Positions 1 through 6,096 of a stretch of DNA of 6,650 nt are shown here, piece after piece. This DNA comes from Ruminiclostridium sp. (GTDB lineage: Bacteria > Bacillota > Clostridia > DSM-8532). The notes below the pieces were generated by a model that did no database searches, was not told where the DNA came from, and worked only from the letters and a program-made list of their open reading frames with translations. The stretch lies in assembly GCA_003535195.1 (NCBI GenBank), contig DOHN01000161.1:458-7107 (forward strand), read 5' to 3'. Position 1 is the stretch's first letter; each line of letters opens with the position of its first letter. The position numbers and the translations under genes are program-made.

Positions 1-354
1 ATTGCAGATTCTATGTTTGAAATGCTGAAAAAGGATCCGAAGGATATTCGTATTGTAAAGCAGTTCATCAGCCATTACCTGGAGCCTACCCATAAGATCA
101 TTATAAAATATGTTGAGCTCGCTACGGTAAGGCCCATGCCTGCAGGTGCTCTGGAGACCTTAGGGAGGACCGAAAAATCGTTAAAGGGTATTCGTACGAC
201 CTTCCTTCAGCAAAAAGAGAAAATGCTCAATAATGACGTGTTGGATTTGGATACCGAAATTAAGGTATTTGAAACACTCTCAAAAAATATGGAGACCGGC
301 CCCAAAAAGAATGAGAAAAGTGAAACGAACCGTTCCCAGGATGGAACCTATTAA
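1..354 (+). CDS. xpaC: XpaC-family protein, C-terminal part (5' end outside the window)
   Basis: The frame is open from base 1 (I-A-D-S-M-F-E-M...), so the ATG at 13 is probably internal and the gene starts upstream. The visible 117 residues fit the C-terminal part of the XpaC family, annotated as 5-bromo-4-chloroindolyl phosphate hydrolysis proteins after a Bacillus subtilis phenotype; the biochemical activity is not established. Family-like stretches are LKKDPKDIRIVKQFISHYLE, followed by a helical run with KIIIKYVELA, then LQQKEKMLNNDVLDLDTEIKVFETL. The end is a polar, lysine-rich tail. The stop is TAA at 352-354. The telA-family gene begins within about 40 bases on the same strand; xpaC (B. 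subtilis xpaC-yaaN) is a common telA neighbour, so the pair is probably co-transcribed and may act together. Any N-terminal membrane segment is outside the window. The family call rests on recalled sequence pattern and the telA neighbour. Confidence 0.78.
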   Translation: MADSMFEMLKKDPKDIRIVKQFISHYLEPTHKIIIKYVELATVRPMPAGALETLGRTEKSLKGIRTTFLQQKEKMLNNDVLDLDTEIKVFETLSKNMETGPKKNEKSETNRSQDGTY

Positions 355-372
355 TAGAAATATTTAGTATGT

Positions 373-380
373 AGGAAAGG
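373..380 (+). promoter_or_regulatory. Ribosome binding site that bears on the telA start
   Basis: AGGAAAGG ends at 380. This leaves 1 base to ATG 382, 7 bases to TTG 388 and 13 bases to ATG 394. By spacing the TTG is best, and ATG 394 is acceptable if ATG is favoured; ATG 382 is the least likely functional start. This is inference from spacing alone. Confidence 0.55.
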
Positions 381-381
381 T

Positions 382-1512
382 ATGGTATTGAACATGGAGA
401 CTCAGCTTCAAACCGCGCCAAAGCAGGAGCCTGCAAAATCAGTTGGAAATTATGACGTAAACAAATGGAACGAAATGTCGCCTGAGGAAAGACAAAGAGT
501 TTTAGATGTAGCGGCTCAGATCAATGTTTCCGATTCACAGAGCGTGATACAATATGGCAGCCTGGCTCAAAGCGATATAACAAAGTTTTCCGATGCGATG
601 CTGGACCAAATTCGGGCCAAGGACAGCGGCGAGGTGGGGCAGGTGCTTACAGATCTCCTGGGTAAAGTTCAGGAGGTCAATATAGATGGGCTGGATCCCC
701 AGCAAAAGGGCTTTTCCTTTTCCAAGCTGTTCGGCGGCATCAAGAGGGAAACGCAGAAGTTTATTTCCCGTTATGACAAAATCAGCATTCAAATTGAAAA
801 GATCATCGATCAGCTGGACCGCGCCAAGCTTCAGCTGATAAGAGATATTACCTCCCTGGATTCCATGTATGAGAAGAATCTGGACTATTTGAAGCAGCTG
901 GATATCTATATCATGGCCGGTTCTTTAAAGCTAAAGGACCTCAATGACAAGGTTCTGCCGGAGCTGAAAGAAAAGGCCACGAAAACAGGGGACGCAGTGG
1001 ATGCGCAGAGGGTCAAGGATATGGCCGAGCTGATTTCCCGTTTTGAGAAGAAGATCCATGATCTTAAGCTGACCCGTATGATCGCTATACAGACCGCCCC
1101 CCAGATCCGCTTGATTCAGAATAACGATCAAACGCTGGTGGAGAAGATTCAAAGCTCCATTACCAATACCATTCCCCTTTGGAAGAACCAGATCGCCATT
1201 GCGATTACCATGCTTCGCCAGCAGGCGGCTCTGCAGCTTCAGCGGGATGTGACCAATACCACCAATGATTTGCTGACCCGTAATTCTGAAATGCTCAAAA
1301 CCAGCTCCATTGATGTAGCCCGTGAGAATGAGCGGGGGATTGTGGATATAGAATCCCTGAAAAAGGTCAATGAGGATTTGATCGTCACCCTGGAGGAAAC
1401 CTTGAAGATACAGCAGGATGGCCGGCTCAGAAGGGCACAGGCCGAGACGGAGCTTAAAACCATGGAAGAGGATATCCGGAAGAAGCTTCTGGAGATCAAG
1501 GACAGAGTATAG
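382..1512 (+). CDS. telA: TelA/YaaN-family toxic anion resistance protein
   Basis: A 376-codon frame matching the TelA family (Pfam PF05816 by recollection; KlaC/TelA of plasmid RK2, YaaN of B. subtilis). Members are linked to tellurite and other stress resistance, but the mechanism is not settled. The N-terminus (residues 1-30) is polar and probably disordered. A predicted helical region around 115-235 includes FISRYDKISIQIEKIIDQLD. The family-typical core follows: QTAPQIRLIQNND (about 236-248), the SSITNTIPLWKNQIAIA stretch around Trp267, and a long charged helix ending AETELKTMEEDIRKKL. No signal peptide or membrane segment is seen, so it is probably cytoplasmic. Length is normal for the family. 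The start is uncertain: ATG 382, TTG 388 and ATG 394 are all in frame. The purine tract at 373-380 lies only one base from 382, so 388 or 394 fits better. It follows the xpaC-family gene closely, suggesting an operon. Confidence 0.9.
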   Translation: MVLNMETQLQTAPKQEPAKSVGNYDVNKWNEMSPEERQRVLDVAAQINVSDSQSVIQYGSLAQSDITKFSDAMLDQIRAKDSGEVGQVLTDLLGKVQEVNIDGLDPQQKGFSFSKLFGGIKRETQKFISRYDKISIQIEKIIDQLDRAKLQLIRDITSLDSMYEKNLDYLKQLDIYIMAGSLKLKDLNDKVLPELKEKATKTGDAVDAQRVKDMAELISRFEKKIHDLKLTRMIAIQTAPQIRLIQNNDQTLVEKIQSSITNTIPLWKNQIAIAITMLRQQAALQLQRDVTNTTNDLLTRNSEMLKTSSIDVARENERGIVDIESLKKVNEDLIVTLEETLKIQQDGRLRRAQAETELKTMEEDIRKKLLEIKDRV

Positions 1513-1523
1513 AATAAGTTTAA

Positions 1524-1561
1524 AAGGGACGGGTCTTCTTACGCGGGAGGAACCGTCCTTT
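1524..1561 (+). terminator. Weak terminator-like hairpin after telA
   Basis: Bases 1524-1532 (AAGGGACGG) pair with 1553-1561 (CCGTCCTTT) in a 9-bp stem with one G-U pair and a 20-base loop, starting 11 bases after the telA stop. Only three T residues end the stem, so it would be a weak intrinsic terminator. The inner GGAACC at 1549-1554 can also pair with GGTTCC at 1580-1585, so the hairpin may belong to the larger structured segment that follows. Confidence 0.4.
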
Positions 1562-1745
1562 CATGTCACGAAATAACAAGGTTCCCGTTCGAGATCTCTG
1601 ATTGCTTAATTTAGCGCCATGAGTGATGTTTCGTACGCCCTCAATAAAATCCGTCCGGGATTTTATTCGGTAGCTCCGCAATCCTGCTCCGCTTACGCAC
1701 TGAAACATCGCTCTGCCGCTTTGATGGGTGGGGTTCTTATTCTTT
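1562..1745. repeat. Structured non-coding segment between telA and ylmH, possible dispersed repeat or RNA element
   Basis: No convincing gene is present. The segment contains nested inverted repeats. Outer arms 1623-1632 and 1702-1711 share the 8-bp perfect core GATGTTTC/GAAACATC plus flanking G-C and G-U pairs, and pairing continues inward with a bulge and a mismatch (about 1633-1637 with 1696-1700). Inside lies a perfect 10-bp hairpin: AATAAAATCC (1643-1652), loop GTCCG, GGATTTTATT (1658-1667). Upstream, GGTTCC at 1580-1585 can pair back to 1549-1554. A 62-codon minus-strand frame spans 1520-1708 but has no good ribosome binding site. The density of paired arms suggests either a folded RNA or a REP/MITE-like intergenic repeat. 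I cannot test copy number from one window, and no terminal target duplication was identified. Confidence 0.4.
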
Positions 1746-1753
1746 AGAAGGAG
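1746..1753 (+). promoter_or_regulatory. Ribosome binding site fixing the TTG start of ylmH
   Basis: AGAAGGAG, close to the full anti-16S complement, lies 7 bases before the TTG at 1761. No better-placed ATG or GTG exists in this frame near the family's expected N-terminus, so this site decides the start. Confidence 0.85.
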
Positions 1754-1760
1754 TTAATCA

Positions 1761-2588
1761 TTGGATAGCCGCCAAAAAGAAGCACTGGAAAAATACTCAA
1801 AAAACGAAGAGGACAGGCTGTTCCTGGCAAAGGTTCTGGATAAAGCCAATCAGGCCGACAGAGGCTATTTGGTTTACACGCATTTCATGGATCCCCATCA
1901 GAGATCCATTGCAGGAAAGCTGCTCCGGGAACTCGGATGTCAAAGCTTTTTTGACGGAGGATATCCGGAAGCGGAACGGACGCTGGGAATATTCGTTCCT
2001 GACTATATGGCTTGTCAATCGGAGGAAGAGACCCTATCAGCAATAAGAGGCAGGCCTGACTACCCGCTTGCTCTGGTACAGGTTCACTATAAAAAGAATT
2101 CATTTGCAAAAGAATTGACCCATAGAGATTATTTGGGAGCGGTCATGAATTTGGGCGTAAAGCGGGAGACCGTTGGAGATTTCCTGATTCATGAAGGATT
2201 CGCACAGATCCTTGTTCTTTCGGATATGGCTTCCTACCTTGAGAATAACTTAAGACAGGTCGCCCGCGTCAGTGTCGAGGCCTTTGCGGCACCGCTTCGG
2301 CAATTGCTTATTCCCGTCCAAAAGACCATGACCAAAACAGCTACAGTGGCGTCTTTAAGATTGGATGCGGTGGTGGCCGAAGGCTTCGGCATCCCCCGTT
2401 CTCAGGCTCAGGAATATATTGGGAGCGGAAAAGTCTATTTGGAATTTGAAGAATGCTGCACGGTTTCAAAGCCGGTAGAGGAGGGCCAAACCATCTCTTT
2501 GAGAGGGATGGGCAGGGTCGTACTCACCCAGGCCGGGGGCAGTTCAAGGAAAAAACGGATTTTTGTCACTCTGCAGAAATTTGTTTGA
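1761..2588 (+). CDS. ylmH: YlmH-family RNA-binding protein with C-terminal S4 domain
   Basis: 275 residues, starting at TTG behind a strong ribosome binding site; somewhat longer than B. subtilis YlmH (about 257 by recollection). The N-terminal part (about 1-90) is the family's leading domain (KNEEDRLFLAKVLDKAN...). The middle part carries the family signature LTHRDYLGAVMNLGVKRETV (119-138), in the region of an RRM-like fold. An S4 RNA-binding domain spans about 197-255 (LRLDAVVAEGFGIPRSQAQE, then IGSGKVYL). A basic tail with SSRKKR ends the protein. There is no signal peptide or membrane segment. Family knowledge: YlmH was long listed as a cell-division-cluster gene, and more recent work in B. 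subtilis ties it to 50S subunits carrying stalled peptidyl-tRNA in ribosome-associated quality control. It sits directly upstream of ileS as in many Firmicutes, but divIVA, usually between them, is absent. No clear promoter was found in front of it. Confidence 0.93.
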   Translation: MDSRQKEALEKYSKNEEDRLFLAKVLDKANQADRGYLVYTHFMDPHQRSIAGKLLRELGCQSFFDGGYPEAERTLGIFVPDYMACQSEEETLSAIRGRPDYPLALVQVHYKKNSFAKELTHRDYLGAVMNLGVKRETVGDFLIHEGFAQILVLSDMASYLENNLRQVARVSVEAFAAPLRQLLIPVQKTMTKTATVASLRLDAVVAEGFGIPRSQAQEYIGSGKVYLEFEECCTVSKPVEEGQTISLRGMGRVVLTQAGGSSRKKRIFVTLQKFV

Positions 2589-2688
2589 GCCTTCTGCTGC
2601 TCTTTGAACTCATTATGCCGAATTTACCCGCCCGGATTGGAATCTCGACAAAAAATGCGAGAAAAACAGAATATATGATGCTGCCGGC

Positions 2689-2705
2689 GGTTGAGTGACT
2701 CAACC
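2689..2705. promoter_or_regulatory. Perfect 17-bp dyad just upstream of the ileS promoter
   Basis: GGTTGAGT-G-ACTCAACC has perfect 8-base arms around one central G. It ends 4 bases before the -35 hexamer at 2710. No T-tract follows, so it is a poor intrinsic terminator for ylmH, although as RNA it would form a 7-bp hairpin with a 3-base loop. Its position fits either an operator or upstream activator site, or a ylmH mRNA 3'-end hairpin. Function is inferred from position only. Confidence 0.5.
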
Positions 2706-2709
2706 ATCC

Positions 2710-2739
2710 TTGACAGGGGCAGGTTATAAGGCATATAAT
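2710..2739 (+). promoter_or_regulatory. Vegetative (sigma-A type) promoter of ileS
   Basis: Perfect -35 TTGACA (2710-2715) and perfect -10 TATAAT (2734-2739) are separated by 18 bases. Transcription should start near 2746-2747, just before the T-box Stem I. So strong a core promoter is expected where control is exerted afterwards, by attenuation in the leader. Confidence 0.9.
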
Positions 2740-2745
2740 TTCAGG

Positions 2746-3022
2746 GAATGATTAAAAATATACGAAAATGTGATGAACGGAAGAGTAGAATTCAGCGTTA
2801 TTCCTTACATCAGCGAGCAGGAAATGGTGGAAGCCTGCGGAATAAGTGAGTTTGAAGATCATCCGCGAGCAGCAGCCCCAACAGGCCGGCTTTTTGCCAG
2901 CCCCATTAAGGTGAGCCGTCAAAGGGACGTTATATCTTGCAAGTGACAGCTGTTACAGCTGTAATTTGGGTGGTAACGCGGAATCGGCCTTTCGTCCCAT
3001 AACAGGATGAAAGGCCTTTATT
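2746..3022 (+). promoter_or_regulatory. T-box leader (tRNA-Ile sensing riboswitch) of ileS
   Basis: Stem I: CGGA (2778-2781) pairs with TCCG (2862-2865) below the specifier loop. The loop shows an AGTA-type 5' side (2783-2786, GAGTAG context) and GAA-G-ATC-A on the 3' side, placing the specifier codon ATC (Ile) at 2858-2860. Above it, TTATTCC (2798-2804) pairs with GGAATAA (2839-2845), and GCAGG (2817-2821) with CCTGC (2834-2838). Stem II is 2884-2890 with 2896-2902. A CGTC/GACG hairpin (2917-2920, 2926-2929) lies in the Stem IIA/B region. Stem III is ACAGCT (2946-2951) with AGCTGT (2957-2962). The T-box core GGGTGGTAACGCGG starts at 2968, with bulge TGGT (2971-2974), which suits a tRNA whose discriminator base is A. 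GGG 2968-2970 can pair with CCC 2996-2998, disrupting the terminator stem. Uncharged tRNA-Ile should therefore turn ileS on. Confidence 0.96.
2986..3022 (+). terminator. T-box attenuator terminator before ileS
   Basis: A 12-bp stem (2986-2997 with 3005-3016, GGCCTTTCGTCC/GGATGAAAGGCC, one G-U pair) has a 7-base loop and is followed by TTTATT. Its 5' arm ends in TCC, which overlaps the CCC needed for the antiterminator, so the two folds exclude each other. Confidence 0.92.
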
Positions 3023-3090
3023 GTGCTTTTGAACAAGCCTTTGATTTTATAGATTTTTAAATTTAAGCTTTAAGAGAGGAATGAGATATT

Positions 3091-5853
3091 ATGTCAGTCG
3101 ATTATGGCAAGACTCTGAACCTGCCAAAGACCGATTTCCCCATGCGAGGAGGTCTTCCAGAGAAAGAGCCTAAGATGCTTGCTGAATGGCAGGAGAAGGA
3201 TCTTTATAAAAAACGGTTGGACCGGAACAGGTTAAAGGGTAAAAAATTTGTGCTCCATGACGGTCCTCCCTACGCCAATGGAGGTATTCATCTTGGAACC
3301 GCGCTCAATAAGGTTCTCAAGGATATCATCATTCGCTATTACGATATGAAAGGATATTTTGCTCCCTATGTTCCGGGCTGGGATACCCACGGCCTTCCCA
3401 CGGAGCTGAAAGCCATCAAGGAAAAGGGCCTGAAGCGCCATGAGGTTGGCCCTGTCGTATTCCGCCAGGCCTGCGAGGAGATTGCCAGAAAATATCTGGA
3501 TGTTCAGCGGGAATCCTTTAAGCGCCTTGGCGTTATGGGGGATTGGGATCACCCCTATATTACGCTGGAACCTAAATTTGAAGCAAAGCAAATAGGAGTT
3601 TTCGGGCAGATGGCAAAGCTGGGCTGCATCTATAAGGGGTTGCGCCCCGTATACTGGTGTCCTTCCTGTGAGACCGCACTGGCCGAAGCTGAAATTGAAT
3701 ACCAGGAAGACCATGGCAATTCTATCTATGTAAAGTTCCCCATGAAGGACGACAAGGGAAAGCTGAAAGGAATTGTGGATACCCTTGACAATCTCTATGT
3801 GGTTATTTGGACAACCACAACCTGGACTTTGCCCGGCAACCTGGCCGTATCCTTGAACCCTGAATTTGTATATGTAGTTGTGGAAGCCGGCAGTGAGCGC
3901 TATATCATGGCCAAGGATCTTGCGGGCAATGTGATGGATTCAGCCGGTATCAGCGAGTATAAAGTCCTGGGTGAAATCCTGGGCAGTGATCTGGAATATA
4001 CCGTTTGCAGGCACCCCTTCCTGGACCGTGACTCTCTGGTTATTGTAGGCGATCATGTTACACTGGAGGCTGGTACCGGCTGCGTACACACAGCTCCGGG
4101 CCATGGCGCCGAGGACTTTGAAGTGTGCAGAAAATATCCGGAAATCGACGTAGTTGTTCCCGTGGATGGAAAAGGCCATTTGACCTCAGAAGCGGGACAA
4201 TTCGAAGGCCTGTATTATAAAGCCGCTAATAAAGCTATTTTGCAGGAACTGAAAGAGTCCGGCATGCTGCTGGCCGAAGAGAATATCACCCACCAGTACC
4301 CCCATTGCTGGCGCTGCAAGGAGCCCATCATATACAGGGCGACCGAGCAATGGTTTATCTCCATTGATAAAATCAAGAAACAGGCACTGGAGGCCATTAA
4401 GGAAGTACGCTGGACGCCCAAATGGGGCGAGGAACGCATTTCAAAAATGGTGGAGGACCGGGGCGACTGGTGTATTTCACGTCAGAGAATCTGGGGACTG
4501 CCGATTCCGATTTTCTACTGCAATAGCTGCGGCAAGGAAATTATTAATGACCAGACAATAGAAGCTGTGCAGGCCCTGTTTGAAAAAGAGGGCTCCAATG
4601 CATGGTTTAAGTATGAAGCTGAGGAAATTCTGCCGGAAGGCTTTACCTGCGAGTGCGGCGGCCATGAATTCAGAAAAGAGTCCGATATTATGGATGTATG
4701 GTTTGATTCAGGATCAAGCCATGTTGCAGTGGCTGAGGCAAACCCTGAGCTGGGATGGCCTGTGGATATGTATCTGGAAGGCAGCGATCAGTACAGAGGC
4801 TGGTTCCAGTCATCCCTTCTGACCGCCACGGCAGTAAAGGGAAAAGCTCCCTATCGCCAGGTGCTCAGCCATGGTTATGTGGTGGATGGCCATGGCCGCA
4901 AGATGAGTAAATCCCTGGGCAACGGCATTGACCCCATGGACATCTGCGACCAGTACGGCGCCGATATATTAAGGCTTTGGGTTTCGTCAAGCGATTACAA
5001 AGTTGATATCCGTATTTCCAATGATATATTAAAGCAGCTTTCGGAGAGTTACCGGAAGATCCGGAATACGGCCAGGTTTATCCTTGGAAATATCAATGAT
5101 TTTGATCCTAAGAAGGACAGCGTGCCCTACAGCGAGATGGAGGAGCTGGATCACTGGGCTCTTATGAGGCTTAACCAGCTGGTGGAAAAGATTGAAAACG
5201 CCTATTCGGAGTATGAATTTCATACCATGATACATTCCATCCACAACTTCTGCGTGATTGACATGAGCAATTTCTATCTGGATGTGACAAAAGACAGAAT
5301 GTATGCTTCCAGGCCTGATGACAAGGCCCGCCGCGGCGGTCAGACTGCTATGTATATCATACTTGATACATTGACAAGGCTTTTGGCCCCGGTTCTTGCC
5401 TTTACGGCTGAAGAGATATGGAAATATCTCCCCCATGGAGACAATGACAATGCCGAGAGTGTGATGCTCAACGACTGGCCTGCTGTTAAGCCCGAATACA
5501 GCAATGAAGTGCTGGAACAAAAGTGGAACCGTATCCTTGAAATCAGGGACAGTGTTTTAAAGGCACTGGAAGAGGCCAGAAACAAAAAGCTCATCGGCCA
5601 GTCCCTGCAGGCCAAGATTATATTAAAGGCTTCCGGAGACCTATTGGAGTTCCTTCAGAACAATTCAGACATTCTTCCTGCGATATTTATTACCTCCCAG
5701 GTGGAGATCAAAGCCGGGGCAAATAAGGAGCTGGAAGTTGAAGTCGGTGCGGCCGAAGGGGAAAAGTGCGAACGATGCTGGACCTACTCGGAGACAGTTG
5801 GCCTCGACCACGACCATCCGACACTTTGCAAAAGGTGCAGTGCAGTGCTGTAA
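3091..5853 (+). CDS. ileS: Isoleucyl-tRNA synthetase (class I, bacterial type)
   Basis: Cytoplasmic enzyme that charges tRNA-Ile with isoleucine using ATP. It has 920 residues, the usual bacterial length. The start ATG has AGAGAGGA at 3073-3080, 10 bases upstream. In order: the catalytic HIGH-type motif PPYANGGIHLGT (59-70, reading HLGT); the CP1 editing domain with WTTTTWTLPGN (240-250) and HTAPGHGAEDF (333-343), where Thr241-Thr244, His333 and Asp342 match by pattern the known editing residues of E. coli IleRS; the metal-site-like pairs CPSC, CWRC and CNSC; DVWFDSGSSH; the KMSKS loop (604-608); the anticodon-binding helical region; and a C-terminal zinc-binding module with Cys893, Cys896, Cys913 and Cys916. 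The C-terminal zinc module marks the common bacterial IleRS rather than the eukaryote-like type often linked to mupirocin resistance. It is controlled by the T-box leader upstream and ends before a strong terminator, so it appears monocistronic. Confidence 0.99.
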   Translation: MSVDYGKTLNLPKTDFPMRGGLPEKEPKMLAEWQEKDLYKKRLDRNRLKGKKFVLHDGPPYANGGIHLGTALNKVLKDIIIRYYDMKGYFAPYVPGWDTHGLPTELKAIKEKGLKRHEVGPVVFRQACEEIARKYLDVQRESFKRLGVMGDWDHPYITLEPKFEAKQIGVFGQMAKLGCIYKGLRPVYWCPSCETALAEAEIEYQEDHGNSIYVKFPMKDDKGKLKGIVDTLDNLYVVIWTTTTWTLPGNLAVSLNPEFVYVVVEAGSERYIMAKDLAGNVMDSAGISEYKVLGEILGSDLEYTVCRHPFLDRDSLVIVGDHVTLEAGTGCVHTAPGHGAEDFEVCRKYPEIDVVVPVDGKGHLTSEAGQFEGLYYKAANKAILQELKESGMLLAEENITHQYPHCWRCKEPIIYRATEQWFISIDKIKKQALEAIKEVRWTPKWGEERISKMVEDRGDWCISRQRIWGLPIPIFYCNSCGKEIINDQTIEAVQALFEKEGSNAWFKYEAEEILPEGFTCECGGHEFRKESDIMDVWFDSGSSHVAVAEANPELGWPVDMYLEGSDQYRGWFQSSLLTATAVKGKAPYRQVLSHGYVVDGHGRKMSKSLGNGIDPMDICDQYGADILRLWVSSSDYKVDIRISNDILKQLSESYRKIRNTARFILGNINDFDPKKDSVPYSEMEELDHWALMRLNQLVEKIENAYSEYEFHTMIHSIHNFCVIDMSNFYLDVTKDRMYASRPDDKARRGGQTAMYIILDTLTRLLAPVLAFTAEEIWKYLPHGDNDNAESVMLNDWPAVKPEYSNEVLEQKWNRILEIRDSVLKALEEARNKKLIGQSLQAKIILKASGDLLEFLQNNSDILPAIFITSQVEIKAGANKELEVEVGAAEGEKCERCWTYSETVGLDHDHPTLCKRCSAVL

Positions 5854-5883
5854 ATCAAAAGAATTTTAGAATATATGTCTTAC

Positions 5884-5920
5884 AAAGACTACATCCCAGT
5901 TCGGGGTGTGGTCTTTTTTT
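5884..5920 (+). terminator. Strong intrinsic terminator of ileS
   Basis: A 14-bp stem (5884-5897 with 5903-5916, including two G-T pairs) with loop AGTTC runs into seven T residues at 5914-5920, starting 30 bases after the ileS stop. It separates ileS from the polysaccharide gene downstream. Confidence 0.96.
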
Positions 5921-5986
5921 GCGTTTGAAAATTCAATGGGACAACCCTTCACGGCATAAAGCACATATTTGAGACAGAGGAATACT

Positions 5987-6037
5987 ATGTTAATAGAAAT
6001 CCGAGCAACAGCTTATTTCCCTAATAATATCTATTGA
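5987..6037 (+). CDS. Possible 16-codon leader ORF upstream of the Wzz-family gene
   Basis: ATG at 5987 follows AGAGG (5976-5980) with a 6-base spacer, which is a good initiation site. It encodes MLIEIRATAYFPNNIY and stops at TGA 6035-6037. That stop overlaps by one base the ATG of a second small frame. The product resembles nothing I recognise. It could be a leader peptide that couples translation to the polysaccharide gene, or chance. There is no run of a single amino acid pointing to classical attenuation. Confidence 0.3.
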   Translation: MLIEIRATAYFPNNIY

Positions 6038-6096
6038 TGCGAGAAACAGCTGGATATGAACAGGAAAGCATAAAAGGTGAGACCGGATGGATATAA
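6037..6096 (+). CDS. Possible 19-codon ORF overlapping the Wzz-family start
   Basis: ATG at 6037 overlaps the preceding mini-ORF stop (TGATG). The frame encodes MRETAGYEQESIKGETGWI and ends at TAA 6094-6096, 10 bases inside the Wzz-family gene in a different frame. It has no convincing ribosome binding site of its own, so it would depend on translational coupling. Not recognised; it may be chance. Confidence 0.2.
   Translation: MRETAGYEQESIKGETGWI

Noticed and set aside
1576..1600. GTTCGAGATC resembling a tRNA T-arm
   Set aside because: No acceptor, D or anticodon arms can be placed around it at tRNA distances, so it is a chance match or part of the structured element.
1520..1708. Minus-strand 62-codon ORF (MFQCVSGAGLRSYRIKS...)
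   Set aside because: No good ribosome binding site precedes it, it is rich in Arg/Ser/Thr without family features, and it lies across the nested inverted repeats, which explain the sequence better as structure. It could be a decayed or translated repeat, but I cannot support a gene.
2453..2698. Plus-strand 81-codon ORF overlapping the end of ylmH
   Set aside because: More than half lies out of frame inside the S4-domain coding region, there is no ribosome binding site, and the part beyond ylmH has no recognisable features.
2748..2849. 33-codon ORF at the start of the T-box leader
   Set aside because: It begins almost at the predicted transcription start without a usable ribosome binding site, and its bases are fully explained by Stem I of the T-box.
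5029..5615. Two long minus-strand ORFs (163 and 91 codons) inside ileS
   Set aside because: These are antisense shadows of the conserved IleRS anticodon-binding region, with no plausible initiation sites or family features.
5921..5986. Possible promoter for the Wzz-family gene (TTGAGA at 5969, TACTAT at 5983)
   Set aside because: The hexamers lie only 8 bases apart, and no other -35/-10 pair with 16-18 base spacing was convincing, so no promoter is called.
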